A stretch of 64,000 nucleotides of DNA from positions 411-64,410 of the forward strand of contig NZ_LFIP02000002.1 of NCBI RefSeq assembly GCF_001189235.2, written 5' to 3'. The position numbers and the translations under genes are program-made. This DNA is from Bradyrhizobium embrapense. GTDB taxonomy: Bacteria > Pseudomonadota > Alphaproteobacteria > Rhizobiales > Xanthobacteraceae. Each line of letters opens with the position of its first letter. Positions within the stretch are counted from its first letter, which is position 1. The notes under the pieces are model-generated. The model made no database searches. It was given only the letters and a program-made list of their open reading frames with translations, and was not told the origin of the DNA. This document shows positions 15,800-25,016 of this stretch, piece by piece.

Positions 15800-16828
15800 A
15801 TGCGTACCTTGTGGCTTCGAGGTTCCCGCAACATCGAACAGGGGCGTGGCAGTTTCCGCGCGCAGGCTGTGTCACAGAAAACGCGTAAAAAGAGTGCTTC
15901 AAAGACGACGAAGAAAGCCGCTGTCGTTGCTCGCAGCGCAACCAAGGGCCGTGCCAAGGCGCCCGTGAAGGGGGCCAAGAAGGCGGCGGCTGCAAAGTCC
16001 TCAAAGAACAAAAGAAGCGTGATGCCAGAAAAGACTGCCAAGACTGCCGCGAAAGCGGCAGCTGCGAAGCCCGCTGCTGCGAAGGTCGCCCCCAAGCCCG
16101 CCGTGACCAAGGCTGCTGCTGTTGCGCCGAAGCCGGCCGCCCCGAAGGCTGCCGTACCCGCCGCTGCTCCGAAGGCTGCCGCCAAGCCGGCCGCTCCGGC
16201 CCGTCCGGAAGAGAAGAAGGTCGTGACCCAGCGCCAGGGCTTCAAGGCCAATGAATTCGTCGTCTATCCCGCCCACGGCGTCGGCCAGATCCTGGCGATC
16301 GAGGAGCAGGAGATCGCGGGCGCCAAGCTCGAGCTGTTCGTGATCAATTTCATGAAGGACAAGATGACGCTGCGCGTCCCGACGGCGAAGGTCGCCAATG
16401 TCGGCATGCGCAAGCTGTCGGAGCCAGCGCTGGTCAAGAAGGCGCTGGAGACGCTGAAGGGCCGCGCCCGCGTCAAGCGCACCATGTGGTCGCGCCGCGC
16501 CCAGGAATACGAAGCGAAGATCAATTCGGGCGACATCGTCGCGATCGCCGAGGTGGTCCGCGACCTCTATCGTTCGGAATCGCAGCCCGAGCAGTCCTAC
16601 TCTGAACGCCAGCTCTACGAAGCGGCGCTCGACCGTCTGTCGCGCGAAATCGCCGTCGTGCAGCACTCGACCGAGACCGAGGCGATCAAGGAGATCGAAG
16701 GCCAGCTCGCCAAGAGCCCGCGCCGCGGCGCCAAGGCGGAAGCCGAGGGTGAAGGCGAGGGCGATGCCGACGGCGAGGATGCCGACAGCGAAGGCGACGA
16801 CACCTCGGTTGAGGACGAAGCCGCCTGA
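15800..16828 (+). CDS. carD: CarD family transcription regulator with histone H1-like N-terminus
   Basis: 342 residues. The CarD/CdnL domain begins at about 148: GFKANEFVVYPAHGVGQIL, then KMTLRVPTAKV and a helical C-terminal part to about 310. CarD binds RNA polymerase beta and promoter DNA and stabilises open complexes, chiefly at rRNA-type promoters. Residues 25-140 are Lys/Ala/Pro-rich and resemble a histone H1 tail; the last 30 residues are acidic. An internal ATG at 16022 (MPEKTAK) with AGAAG upstream is an alternative start and would remove about half of the basic region. The promoter at 15742-15769 supports the longer form. A terminator follows. Confidence 0.9.
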   Translation: MRTLWLRGSRNIEQGRGSFRAQAVSQKTRKKSASKTTKKAAVVARSATKGRAKAPVKGAKKAAAAKSSKNKRSVMPEKTAKTAAKAAAAKPAAAKVAPKPAVTKAAAVAPKPAAPKAAVPAAAPKAAAKPAAPARPEEKKVVTQRQGFKANEFVVYPAHGVGQILAIEEQEIAGAKLELFVINFMKDKMTLRVPTAKVANVGMRKLSEPALVKKALETLKGRARVKRTMWSRRAQEYEAKINSGDIVAIAEVVRDLYRSESQPEQSYSERQLYEAALDRLSREIAVVQHSTETEAIKEIEGQLAKSPRRGAKAEAEGEGEGDADGEDADSEGDDTSVEDEAA

Positions 16829-16850
16829 AAGGGTTCGACGGATTGAAACC

Positions 16851-16879
16851 AAAAGCCCGGTCGCAAGGCCGGGCTTTTT
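16851..16879 (+). terminator. Terminator of carD
   Basis: AAAAGCCCGG and CCGGGCTTTTT form a stem of about 10 bp ending in a T run, 23 bp after the carD stop. Confidence 0.85.
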
Positions 16880-17042
16880 GTTGGCGCGCCGTGTCGCCCC
16901 GCACCGGGCGCGTGGCAAGAGGCAGGGATCCGCGAGCTGATGTCCCTCGATGGATCATGACACCTTGCCCGCGTGGGCTGGTTCCAGGTCATCCGCGTGC
17001 CATCCGGACGAATCGCACTTCATTGCCGAATTCTCCCGAAAC

Positions 17043-17067
17043 GGAACGGCGGTAACTTTCGCGCGTT
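17043..17067 (+). promoter_or_regulatory. EcfG-type general stress promoter
   Basis: GGAAC at 17043-17047, 16-bp spacer, CGTT at 17064-17067. This matches the alphaproteobacterial EcfG (sigma-EcfG/RpoE2) consensus. It is followed by GGAGGAGA and the ATG at 17094, giving a leader of about 20 nt. Confidence 0.7.
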
Positions 17068-17093
17068 CGCTCGGCATTGGAGGAGAGCGGACC

Positions 17094-17654
17094 ATGGCAT
17101 CAAAGGCAGTCATTTTCTTCGCGGGCGTCGGAACAACCTTCATCATGCTCGGTGCCGGGTTCGGTGGAGGACTGCTGATGGCAAGCTCGGCGCTCAAGGA
17201 TTCCGCCGGCGCCCAGACGCGCGTCGCTTCGACGGCAGCTGCGGAACCGGCACGCGTTGTCCTGCCATCTACTGCAGAAGCCGCGCCGGCACCGCAACCG
17301 GCCACCCAACGCGAGCCCGCCGCTGCAGAGGCAGCCGTGCAACCTCCGCCGCCACAGGTGCAAGCCGAGCCGGTGAAAGACGTGCAAGCGCCCGTCGAAA
17401 AACAGGCAGATGCAGTGGATGCGAAAAAATCCGAAACGGAAGAGAAGGCGCAGCGCAAGCGCTATGCTGAACGCAAGGCGAAGCGTATCGCGTCCGAGCA
17501 GGCGAGACGCCAGCAGCGGCGGATCGAGCAAGGCGATCAACGCCGTGAAGCACCGGTGCTCGTGGAGCAGGCAGAGCGCCGCGACGTGCCGATCATGGCG
17601 TCCGAAGATGACGCCCCCCGTCGTCCGTTTGTGAGCTTCTTCGGGGATGACTGA
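17094..17654 (+). CDS. Membrane-anchored Lys/Arg-rich protein, likely stress induced
   Basis: 186 residues, no family recognised. Seen: one N-terminal membrane segment (residues 5-30, VIFFAGVGTTFIMLGAGFGG), an Ala/Pro-rich linker to about 110, then a highly charged likely helical stretch (EEKAQRKRYAERKAKRIASE region, about 120-160), ending FVSFFGDD. Start chosen at the ATG preceded by GGAGGAGA. The EcfG-type promoter just upstream indicates control by the general stress response. The layout suggests an inner-membrane anchor with a basic soluble region; no enzyme motif is visible. Confidence 0.7.
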   Translation: MASKAVIFFAGVGTTFIMLGAGFGGGLLMASSALKDSAGAQTRVASTAAAEPARVVLPSTAEAAPAPQPATQREPAAAEAAVQPPPPQVQAEPVKDVQAPVEKQADAVDAKKSETEEKAQRKRYAERKAKRIASEQARRQQRRIEQGDQRREAPVLVEQAERRDVPIMASEDDAPRRPFVSFFGDD

Positions 17655-17679
17655 GCGCATCACTCGGTGAGGAGGTCGA

Positions 17680-17705
17680 GGAACAGTCCGCGTCCAGGAT
17701 GCGTT
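17680..17705 (+). promoter_or_regulatory. Second EcfG-type promoter
   Basis: GGAAC at 17680-17684, 17-bp spacer, CGTT at 17702-17705. It lies 30 bp before the next small gene and 26 bp after the preceding stop. Together with 17043-17067 it gives two adjacent genes separate stress promoters. Confidence 0.65.
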
Positions 17706-17734
17706 GGTGTTGATCCAGAAGGTGCGTTCGTCCG

Positions 17735-17950
17735 ATGGCTAGCGAAAACTCCATGGCATCCACCGTCAGCCCTGAACAACGCATAGAGCAGGCGTCGGAA
17801 GCGATCCGTCAGATGGCTGAGCACGCCGTATTCGAACCCTTGCCGCAACAGGATCGGTGGCTGCATCATTTGAGTGAGGCGACCAAGGCGGCGCCGCTGC
17901 AATCACTCGCCGTTGCCTTCTTGCTGGGGGTCTACCTGGCGCGACGGTAG
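17735..17950 (+). CDS. Small protein with C-terminal membrane segment, likely stress induced
   Basis: 71 residues. An amphipathic first half (SPEQRIEQASEAIRQMAEHA) is followed by a hydrophobic C-terminus (PLQSLAVAFLLGVYLARR). The order helical region, short hydrophobic tail and terminal arginines recalls ElaB/YqjD/DUF883-type inner-membrane proteins, some of which tether ribosomes in stationary phase; similarity is by layout only. An ATG six codons downstream (MASTVS) is an alternative start. An EcfG-type promoter precedes it. Confidence 0.65.
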   Translation: MASENSMASTVSPEQRIEQASEAIRQMAEHAVFEPLPQQDRWLHHLSEATKAAPLQSLAVAFLLGVYLARR

Positions 17951-17985
17951 CCTTCGGCGGCCGCTGGATTCGCGGACTGGCCGAC

Positions 17986-18016
17986 CCCGGATTGCGCTTC
18001 GCTCCATCCGGCCTAC
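17986..18016. repeat. Half copy of the GTAGCCCGGATGGAGC repeat
   Basis: CGGATTGCGCTTCGCTCCAT followed by CCGGCCTAC matches the right half of the elements at 33363-33448 and 57449-57536. The left half is degenerate. It lies between the convergent small stress gene and actR. Confidence 0.5.
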
Positions 18017-18034
18017 GGGAGCCAACGGCTCTAG

Positions 18035-18571
18035 CTACTTCACCCGCTGCTTCTCGAGCTTCCTTGCCAGCGTGCGGCGGTGCATGCCGAGCCTTCGCGC
18101 GGCCTCGGAGATGTTGAACTCGGTCTCGATCAGGGTCTGGTGGATACGCTCCCATTCCAGCGTCTTGATCGAGGTCGGCCGCGCGCCGACCTCGATGGCG
18201 GCGTTGCCTTGCGCCTTGAGGAACGCGGCCTCGATGTCGTCGGTGTTCGACGGCTTGGCGAGATAATGGCAGGCGCCGAGCTTGATCGCCTCCACCGCTG
18301 TCGCGATGCTGGCAAATCCGGTCAGCACCACGATCAGCATTTCCGGGTCGTGCGCGTGCAGCGCTTCGACGCAGGCAAGGCCCGACGCGCCGCCGGCGAG
18401 CTTCAGGTCGACGACGGCATAGCCGGGCGATTGCTGCTCGAGCAGCTCGCGGACCTCGTCGAGCGAGGCCGACACCGCGACGCCGTAACCGCGGCGCTCG
18501 AACGAGCGCTTCAGCGTGCGGGCAAAGCCTGCATCGTCCTCGACGATCAGGAGCTGGCGTTCATCCGTCAA
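18035..18571 (-). CDS. ActR/RegA/PrrA-type redox response regulator
   Basis: 178 residues with a TTG start, the usual RegA length. The receiver has the acidic pocket VEDD at about 10-13, phospho-acceptor Asp55 (YAVVDLKL), Thr84 (LTGFASIATA) and Lys106. The C-terminal Fis-type helix-turn-helix reads NISEAARRLGMHRRTLARKL, almost invariant in RegA/ActR proteins. These regulators activate respiration, carbon and nitrogen fixation genes at low oxygen or acid stress. The start overlaps the kinase stop by 11 bp, so both are coupled. It is the last gene of the cyo-surf1-actS-actR operon. Upstream in-frame codons inside the kinase gene were ignored. Confidence 0.93.
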   Translation of the reverse strand: MTDERQLLIVEDDAGFARTLKRSFERRGYGVAVSASLDEVRELLEQQSPGYAVVDLKLAGGASGLACVEALHAHDPEMLIVVLTGFASIATAVEAIKLGACHYLAKPSNTDDIEAAFLKAQGNAAIEVGARPTSIKTLEWERIHQTLIETEFNISEAARRLGMHRRTLARKLEKQRVK

Positions 18572-19946
18572 GAGGATCTCCGATCGCAAGCGTCGAGAGC
18601 GGCAGCTCGAGCCGGACCGCGGCACCGATGTCCGGCCGGTTGCGTGCCGTCACCACGCCCCCCAGCTTGCGCACCACATTGACCACCAGGAACAGGCCGA
18701 GGCCGCTGCCGGGACTGCCCTTGGTCGATTGATACGGCTTGCCGACATGCGCCAGCATTTCGCGCGAGAAGCCCGGGCCGCGATCGGTCACCGACAGCAC
18801 GAGCTTGTCGGCATTGCGCTCGGCCATCAGCTCGATCCAGTCGCGCGAGACCTCGGCGGCATTGTCGAGCACGTTGAAGATCGCCTGCTTGAGCGCGACG
18901 TCGGATACGATCGCCAGATCCGTGCCGAAGGCGTTGCGGAAATACAGCGTGGCCGATGGCCGCGTCGTCCGCCATTCCTCCACCAGCGCAGTCAGGAACG
19001 CTGCGACCGTGGTCGGCGAGGAACCTTCGCCGCGGGCTTCGCCGGCCGACAGCAGGATGCCCGTGACGATCGATTTGCAGCGCTGCACCGAGATCTCCAT
19101 CTCGCCGAGGTCTTGCGACAATTCGGGGTCGGAGGCGAGCGCGGGCATCCGGCGCCAGTCGCCCAGGATGACCGAGAGCGAGGCGAGCGGCGTGCCGAGC
19201 TCATGCGCGGCGCCGGAGGCCAAGAGGCCCATCTGGACGATGTGGTCCTGCTCGGCCGCCTGCTGGCGCAGTGCCGCGAGCCGGAGGTCGCGATCGCGCA
19301 GATTGCGGTTGATCCGCGTCATGAACACCACGAGCAGCACGGCGTCGAGCACGAGGCCGATGAAGGTGCCGGCGATATAGAGATTGAAGGCCTCGGCACC
19401 GCCCGGTTGCGGCAGTTCCAGCGGCCGATAGTAGCTGGTCAGCCAGGCGAAGTTCATGCAGACCAGCGCCACCAGCGACCAGGTCGAGGGTGCATCGAGC
19501 AGCACCGCGCCGAGCGTCACCTGCAGCAGGTAGAGCGAGGTGAAGGGATTGGTGGCGCCGCCGCTGAGATAGAGCAGCGCGGTCAGTGCCGCGACGTCGA
19601 GCGCCAGCGCGACCAGCAGCTCGCGGTTGTTGATGTCGGCGCGATAGCGCAGCCACAGCAGGCTGATGAGGTTGAGCGCCACGAGCCCTGAAATCACCGC
19701 GGCCATCGGCAGCAGCGGCAGCGCCACGCCCATCCAGAACTGCACGAAGCCGATGGTGACGATCTGCCCGATCACTGCGATCCAGCGCAGCTGGACCAGC
19801 AAAGCCATGTTCTTGCGATTGGTCGCGATGTCGGCGGGCGCTACGAGATCGAGCGGCATGCCGGCAGTCGCGCTCACGGCGGACGACATCACGGCCGTGC
19901 CGGTCGCGGTGTTTTCGTCATGCAGATCCGATATGCGCTCGAGCAT
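18561..19946 (-). CDS. ActS/RegB/PrrB-type redox sensor histidine kinase
   Basis: 461 residues, inner membrane. About six hydrophobic segments occupy residues 48-210. The ubiquinone-binding signature GGATNPF is at 129-135, the phospho-histidine is His248 in AAHELGTPLAS, and Cys290 (QRCKSIV) fits the redox-active cysteine of RegB. The ATPase part shows NVLDNAAEVS, DRGPGFS and GSGLGLFLV. Known RegB kinases sense the ubiquinone pool and cytoplasmic redox and phosphorylate RegA. The gene overlaps the surf1 end by 29 bp. Linkage to a quinol oxidase operon fits a sensor of quinone state. Confidence 0.93.
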   Translation of the reverse strand: MLERISDLHDENTATGTAVMSSAVSATAGMPLDLVAPADIATNRKNMALLVQLRWIAVIGQIVTIGFVQFWMGVALPLLPMAAVISGLVALNLISLLWLRYRADINNRELLVALALDVAALTALLYLSGGATNPFTSLYLLQVTLGAVLLDAPSTWSLVALVCMNFAWLTSYYRPLELPQPGGAEAFNLYIAGTFIGLVLDAVLLVVFMTRINRNLRDRDLRLAALRQQAAEQDHIVQMGLLASGAAHELGTPLASLSVILGDWRRMPALASDPELSQDLGEMEISVQRCKSIVTGILLSAGEARGEGSSPTTVAAFLTALVEEWRTTRPSATLYFRNAFGTDLAIVSDVALKQAIFNVLDNAAEVSRDWIELMAERNADKLVLSVTDRGPGFSREMLAHVGKPYQSTKGSPGSGLGLFLVVNVVRKLGGVVTARNRPDIGAAVRLELPLSTLAIGDPLDG

Positions 19947-20751
19947 CTGGGCCTGGGTCGCGAGATAGCTTGCGGGCTGCGCCGATCAGGCGGCGCACGG
20001 CGGCGCGCCTTGAACCCCACCTTGGCTCGGAGGCGCCGGCGCGGCCCCTGCCGCTGATGATGCGCAGGAGGGCGCCCGCCAGCATAAGGGCCAGTGCGAG
20101 CCATGTCAGCGCGTAAATCAGGTGGTTGTTCGGAAACCGCACGATCGTGAGCCCGCCGACGGGAATGCCGCCCGGATTGGGCGTCGCATCGGCGTCGACG
20201 AAGAAGGGGGCGACCTGCGACAACCCGTGCGTGGCGGCGATCGCCGCGACGTCGCGCGAATACCAGCGGCCCGCCACGGGGTCGTTGCTGCGCAGGAAGC
20301 CGCCCTTCGGCTCCGACATCCGCAACAGCCCGGTGACGCGGACCTCACCCTGCGGTTCGCCGTCGCGCCGCGTCGCGGGATCGCGCCGGTCGGGCGGAAC
20401 AAAGCCGCGATTGACCAGGACCGTCGTTCCGTCGGCCAATTGCAGCGGGGTCAGCACCCAGAAGCCGGGACCCTCGGCCGTAACGGCCTGCACCAGCGTC
20501 TCGTCGGCATGCAGGAACGTGCCGAGCACGGTGACGCGTCGGTATTCGTCGCCCGCGGCCGTGACCGCCGGCCATGACGATGGGGGCGGCGGCGCGACCG
20601 GCGCCGCGTGCATGCGCTGCTCCACCCGCTCGATCAGCGCCAGCTTCCAGGTCCGGCGTTCGATCTGCCAGATACCAAGCGCGCTCAGCAGCACCACGCC
20701 CAGCATGCCGAGCGTGAGCAGCGCAAGCGATGGTCTGGCAGACCGCTTCAT
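19918..20751 (-). CDS. SURF1 family oxidase assembly protein
   Basis: 277 residues. SURF1 layout: an N-terminal membrane helix (LALLTLGMLGVVLLSALGIWQIER), a periplasmic domain with RRVTVLGTFLHADETLV and VLVNRGFVPPDRRDP, and a C-terminal helix ending ALTWLALALMLAGALL after FPNNHLIYA. SURF1 proteins help insert haem during haem-copper oxidase assembly. The ATG shares one base with the cyoD stop (TGATG); a GTG one codon upstream was rejected. A basic C-terminal extension of about 45 residues overlaps the kinase start. Placement after cyoABCD points to maturation of this quinol oxidase. Confidence 0.92.
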   Translation of the reverse strand: MKRSARPSLALLTLGMLGVVLLSALGIWQIERRTWKLALIERVEQRMHAAPVAPPPPSSWPAVTAAGDEYRRVTVLGTFLHADETLVQAVTAEGPGFWVLTPLQLADGTTVLVNRGFVPPDRRDPATRRDGEPQGEVRVTGLLRMSEPKGGFLRSNDPVAGRWYSRDVAAIAATHGLSQVAPFFVDADATPNPGGIPVGGLTIVRFPNNHLIYALTWLALALMLAGALLRIISGRGRAGASEPRWGSRRAAVRRLIGAARKLSRDPGPDARAHIGSA

Positions 20752-21152
20752 CACGGCATCTGGCTCATGTCGTGGATCGGCATCATGTTGATGTTGAGGT
20801 GATGCATGACCCAGAGTGAGCCGGTCAGCGCGATCACCACCATGACCACGGTGAAGATCATCGCCATCATGGTCCAGCCGTTCTCGGACCGCGTGTTCAT
20901 GTGCAGGAAGTAGATCATGTGCACGACGATCTGCACCGCGGCCAGCACCAGCACGATCAGCGCGGTGACCTGCTTGTCGGCGATGGCGCCGGTCATCACC
21001 AGCCAGAACGGAATGGCGGTGAGGACGACCGAGAGGCCGAAGCCGATCAGATAGCTCTTCAGCGAGCCGTGAGCGGCGCCACCGTGATCGTCATGGTCGT
21101 GTCCGGCATTGGCTTCGAGGGTATGAGCTTCGGCGTGAGCTTTTGTTGTCAT
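20751..21152 (-). CDS. cyoD: Cytochrome o ubiquinol oxidase subunit IV
   Basis: 133 residues with three membrane helices after a His/Asp-rich soluble N-terminus (AGHDHDDHGGAAHG). GSLKSYLIGFGLSVVLTAIP and HMIYFLHM are family hallmarks. Subunit IV is a small integral subunit that assists assembly of the CuB centre. Start taken at the ATG at 21150-21152 (MTTKAHAE), overlapping the cyoC stop by 4 bp; the longer frame into cyoC is rejected. The His-rich N-terminus might bind metal, which is speculation. Confidence 0.95.
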   Translation of the reverse strand: MTTKAHAEAHTLEANAGHDHDDHGGAAHGSLKSYLIGFGLSVVLTAIPFWLVMTGAIADKQVTALIVLVLAAVQIVVHMIYFLHMNTRSENGWTMMAMIFTVVMVVIALTGSLWVMHHLNINMMPIHDMSQMP

Positions 21153-21778
21153 CGCAGCATTCCCAGGAGGTAGACGAAGGTGAAGACGCCGATCCAGACC
21201 ACGTCGAGGAAGTGCCAGAACATCGAAAGGCACATCAGCCGGCGCCGGTTGGCTTCGGTGAGGCCGAAGCGCGCGGTCTGCACCATCAGCGTCACCAGCC
21301 AGACCAGGCCGAAGGTGACGTGCAGGCCGTGGGTGCCGACCAGCGTGAAGAACGACGACAGGAAGGCGCTGCGCTGCGGCGTGGCGCCTTCATGGATCAT
21401 GTGGGCGAATTCGGTGAGCTCGATGCCGAGGAAGGCGAGGCCGAACAGCCCGGTGATCGCGAGCCAGAGCTGGGTCTGGCCGATCCTGGACTTCTCCATC
21501 GTCAGCATGGCGAAGCCATAGGTGATCGAGGAGAGCAGCAGCATCGTGGTGTTGAGCGCGACCAGCTTGAGGTCGAACAGGTCCTTCGGCGACGGGCCGG
21601 CGGCATAGCTGCCGCCGAGCACGCCATAGGTCGCAAACAGCATCGCGAAGATGAGGCAGTCGCTCATCAGGTAGATCCAGAAGCCCAGCATGGTGCTGGC
21701 GCCTTCCGGATGATCGTGCTCGTCGATGACGTGGAAGACCGGCTCGGAGTCCTGTGTGGTTATTGTAGCAACGCTCAT
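21149..21778 (-). CDS. cyoC: Cytochrome o ubiquinol oxidase subunit III
   Basis: 209 residues, five membrane helices, as for CyoC. Recognisable parts are [42 protein letters not shown] and [18 protein letters not shown]. It is a core integral subunit of the bo3-type quinol oxidase. ATGA overlaps with cyoB upstream and cyoD downstream indicate tight translational coupling. Confidence 0.96.
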   Translation of the reverse strand: MSVATITTQDSEPVFHVIDEHDHPEGASTMLGFWIYLMSDCLIFAMLFATYGVLGGSYAAGPSPKDLFDLKLVALNTTMLLLSSITYGFAMLTMEKSRIGQTQLWLAITGLFGLAFLGIELTEFAHMIHEGATPQRSAFLSSFFTLVGTHGLHVTFGLVWLVTLMVQTARFGLTEANRRRLMCLSMFWHFLDVVWIGVFTFVYLLGMLR

Positions 21779-23778
21779 GACTGGGCTCCCGCGGTAAGAA
21801 CGCGTGTCCGCGCGTCTTCCGTCCGCACCACCTCATCCGCCGGGATGTGGAAGTCGCGGTGATAGTTGAAGGTGTGGCCGATCGCGACAGCGAGCAGCGC
21901 AAGGAAGCTGACGGCGGCGAGCCACCAGATGTACCAGATCAGCGCGAAGCCCATCACCGTCGCGAAGCCGGCGAGGATGATGCCGGTGCCGGTGTTGGAC
22001 GGCATATGGATCGGCTTGAAGCCGGTCAGCGGGCGCCTGTAGCCGCGGCGCTTCATGTCCCACCAGGCGTCGTTGTCGTAGACGACCGGTGTAAAGGCGA
22101 AGTTGTAGTCCGGCGGCGGCGAGGAAGTCGCCCATTCCAGCGTGCGCCCGTCCCAGGGATCGCCGGTGGCGTCCTTTAGCTGCTCGCGGCGCAGGATGCT
22201 GACCGCGAACTGTACCAGCATCGCGCCGATGCCGAGCAGGATCAGGAAGGCGCCGAAGGCCGCGATGACGAACCAGATCTGCAGGGACGGATCGTCGAAC
22301 ACGCGGAGCCGTCTCGTCACGCCCATCAGGCCGAGCACGTAGAGCGGCATGAAGGCGAAGTAGAAACCCGAGACCCAGAACCAGAACGACAGCTTGCCCC
22401 AGAACGGATCGAGCCTGAAGCCGAACGCCTTCGGGAACCAGTAGTTGATGCCGGCGAACAGGCCGAACAGCACCCCGCCGATGATCACGTTGTGGAAATG
22501 CGCGATCAGGAACAGGCTGTTATGCAGCACGAAATCGGCCGGCGGCACCGCGAGCAGGACGCCGGTCATGCCGCCGATCACGAAGGTCAGCATGAACGCC
22601 ACCGTCCACATCATCGGCAGCTCGAAGCGGATCCGGCCGCGATACATCGTGAACAGCCAGTTGAACATCTTCGCGCCCGTCGGGATCGAGATGATCATGG
22701 TGGTGATGCCGAAGAACGAGTTGACGCTGGCGCCGGAGCCCATCGTGAAGAAATGATGCAGCCAGACCAGATAGGACAGGATGGTGATGACGACGGTGGC
22801 GTAGACCATCGAGGTGTAGCCGAACAGCCGCTTGCCGGAGAACGTCGCGGTCACCTCCGAGAAGATGCCGAACGCCGGCAGCACCAGGATGTAGACCTCG
22901 GGGTGGCCCCAGATCCAGATCAGGTTCACGTACATCATCGGGTTGCCGCCGAAGTCGTTCGTGAAGAAGTTGGTGCCGACGTAGCGGTCGAGCGACAGCA
23001 GCGCCAGCACCGCCGTGAGGACCGGGAAGGAGGCGACGATCAGGACGTTGGTGCAGAGCGAGGTCCAGGTGAACACCGGCATCTTCATCATCGTCATGCC
23101 CGGCGCGCGCAGCTTGACGATGGTGCAGACCAGGTTGATGCCCGATAGCGTCGTGCCGACGCCGGCGACCTGTAGTCCCCATATGTAGTAGTCGACGCCG
23201 ACGTCCGGACTGTAGCCGATGTTGGACAGCGGCGGGTAGGCGAGCCAGCCGGTGCGGGCGAATTCGCCGACGAACAGCGACATCATCACCAGCACGGCGC
23301 CGCCGACCGTCATCCAGAAGCTGAAATTGTTGAGGAAGGGGAACGAGACGTCGCGGGCGCCGATCTGCAGCGGCACCACGTAGTTCATCAGGCCGGTGAC
23401 CAGCGGCATCGCCACGAAGAAGATCATGATCACGCCGTGCGCGGTGAAGATCTGGTCGTAGTGATGGGCCGGGAGGTAGCCGTCGGAGCCGCCGAAGGCG
23501 ATCGCCTGCTGCAGGCGCATCATCAGCGCATCCGCGAAGCCGCGCAGCAGCATCACGATGCCGAGGATCATGTACATGATGCCGATGCGCTTGTGGTCGA
23601 CGGTGGTGAACCACTCGCGCCACAGATACGTCCACAGCCGGAAGTAGGTGACGAGGGCGAACAGCACGAGCCCACCGGTCGCGACCACCGCGAAGGTGCC
23701 GACCAGGATCGGCTCATGGATCGGCAGCGCGTCCAGATTGAGACGGCCGAAGATCATCTTGATGAGATCGGGATTCAT
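21775..23778 (-). CDS. cyoB: Cytochrome o ubiquinol oxidase subunit I
   Basis: 667 residues with the many membrane helices of CyoB. Haem/CuB ligands are visible: His114 (FTAHGV), His292 with cross-linking Tyr296 (WGHPEVYIL), His341-His342 (HHFFTMG) and His427/His429 (AHFHNV). Proton-channel residues are present: Asp143 (GARDV) and Lys370 (PTGAKMFNW). The quinol site pattern [10 protein letters not shown] around Arg79 and Asp83 supports a quinol rather than cytochrome c oxidase. It reduces O2 to water while pumping protons. Confidence 0.97.
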   Translation of the reverse strand: MNPDLIKMIFGRLNLDALPIHEPILVGTFAVVATGGLVLFALVTYFRLWTYLWREWFTTVDHKRIGIMYMILGIVMLLRGFADALMMRLQQAIAFGGSDGYLPAHHYDQIFTAHGVIMIFFVAMPLVTGLMNYVVPLQIGARDVSFPFLNNFSFWMTVGGAVLVMMSLFVGEFARTGWLAYPPLSNIGYSPDVGVDYYIWGLQVAGVGTTLSGINLVCTIVKLRAPGMTMMKMPVFTWTSLCTNVLIVASFPVLTAVLALLSLDRYVGTNFFTNDFGGNPMMYVNLIWIWGHPEVYILVLPAFGIFSEVTATFSGKRLFGYTSMVYATVVITILSYLVWLHHFFTMGSGASVNSFFGITTMIISIPTGAKMFNWLFTMYRGRIRFELPMMWTVAFMLTFVIGGMTGVLLAVPPADFVLHNSLFLIAHFHNVIIGGVLFGLFAGINYWFPKAFGFRLDPFWGKLSFWFWVSGFYFAFMPLYVLGLMGVTRRLRVFDDPSLQIWFVIAAFGAFLILLGIGAMLVQFAVSILRREQLKDATGDPWDGRTLEWATSSPPPDYNFAFTPVVYDNDAWWDMKRRGYRRPLTGFKPIHMPSNTGTGIILAGFATVMGFALIWYIWWLAAVSFLALLAVAIGHTFNYHRDFHIPADEVVRTEDARTRVLTAGAQS

Positions 23779-23788
23779 GCGGCGCTCC

Positions 23789-24955
23789 TCAGGAGTCTGA
23801 TTTCGGGCGCTGGCCGAGCAGCAAGGATGTCGATGACGGATGGGCGGGAGAGAACGGCGGGCGCTTCAGCCCGACGCCGCGCAGCGGCGTCAGGTCGAGC
23901 GGCGCCAGAACGTCGCGCGACGGTGCGTCCTTGATCTCGTCCATCGAGCAGATGCCGGCGACGAAGGTCGGCTCGGCTCCCAGCGGCGCGCCGCGGCGGG
24001 CGTATTTGTCGTAAGTGAGCGGCAAGGTGTTGTTGAGGCCTTCGCGGCCGAGGCCGCCCTTGGCGTCGATCGCCATCATCTCGCTCATGCACATCTTGCC
24101 GGGCTCGACGCACATGTTGAGGATCGCCTTGTAGAGATCGCGATCGACCGAGCGATAGAGCCGCACCGGATCGTTCTCGCTCGGACGCTCGAGCTGCAGA
24201 TAATCGGTACGGCCGAGCATGTTGCCGCTGGCCCTGGCGGTGCCGATCCACTTGTCGAAATCGGCGCTCGAGAGGCTCTTGAACTCGAAATGCATGCCGG
24301 AGAAGCCGGCGCCGCTGTAATTGGCGGAGAAGCCGCGATAGGTGCCTGCCGTGTTAGCCACCGCGTGCAGTTTGGTCTCCATGCCGGGCATGGCGTAGAT
24401 CTGGCCGGCCAGCGCAGGGATGTAGAACGAGTTCATCACGGAAGAGGCCGTGATGCGGAAGCGGATCGGGCGGTCGACGGGTGCTGCGAGCTCGTTGACG
24501 GCGGCGACGCCGTAATCCGGGTAGATGAACAGCCACTTCCAGTCGAGCGCGACCACCTCGACACTGAGCGCGGCGTCCTTGCTCTCGATCGGCTTGTCGG
24601 CGGCGATGCGGCCCAGCGAGCGGTAGGGATCGAGCAGATGGGTGCCCATCCAGGTCAGCGCGCCCAGGCAGATGATGATCAGAAGCGGCGCCGACCAGAT
24701 CACCAGCTCGAGCTGGGTCGAATGATCCCACTCCGGCTCGTAGGGGGCTGCGGTATTGGACTGGCGGTAGCGCCAGGCGAAGAACACGGTCAGCGCCATC
24801 ACCGGAAGCACGATGATCAGCATCAGGATGGTCGAGATCACGACGAGGTCGCGCTGCTGCACGGCGACGTCGCCGGCAGGGGCCAGGACGACGAAATCGC
24901 ACCCGCCAAGGAGCGCCGCGAACGGCAATAAGGCCAACAATTTCAAGGCGCGCAC
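23789..24955 (-). CDS. cyoA: Cytochrome o ubiquinol oxidase subunit II, lipoprotein
   Basis: 388 residues, GTG start with GAGGTGAG upstream. Lipobox LLGGC gives a lipid-modified Cys19. Two membrane helices follow (about 40-62 and 85-105), then a periplasmic cupredoxin domain with [15 protein letters not shown] and [10 protein letters not shown]. The CuA-binding Cys/His set is absent: where CuA proteins carry cysteines this reads [13 protein letters not shown], as in quinol oxidases. A C-terminal extension of about 90 residues contains three cysteines ([10 protein letters not shown] and GICSMDE), similar to other CyoA tails. First gene of the operon. Confidence 0.96.
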   Translation of the reverse strand: MRALKLLALLPFAALLGGCDFVVLAPAGDVAVQQRDLVVISTILMLIIVLPVMALTVFFAWRYRQSNTAAPYEPEWDHSTQLELVIWSAPLLIIICLGALTWMGTHLLDPYRSLGRIAADKPIESKDAALSVEVVALDWKWLFIYPDYGVAAVNELAAPVDRPIRFRITASSVMNSFYIPALAGQIYAMPGMETKLHAVANTAGTYRGFSANYSGAGFSGMHFEFKSLSSADFDKWIGTARASGNMLGRTDYLQLERPSENDPVRLYRSVDRDLYKAILNMCVEPGKMCMSEMMAIDAKGGLGREGLNNTLPLTYDKYARRGAPLGAEPTFVAGICSMDEIKDAPSRDVLAPLDLTPLRGVGLKRPPFSPAHPSSTSLLLGQRPKSDS

Positions 24956-25016
24956 GGCTCACCTCACTTGAATTTTATGAGTTCCGCCAAGGGGTAGCTG
25001 CGATGCAGCAAAGTTG

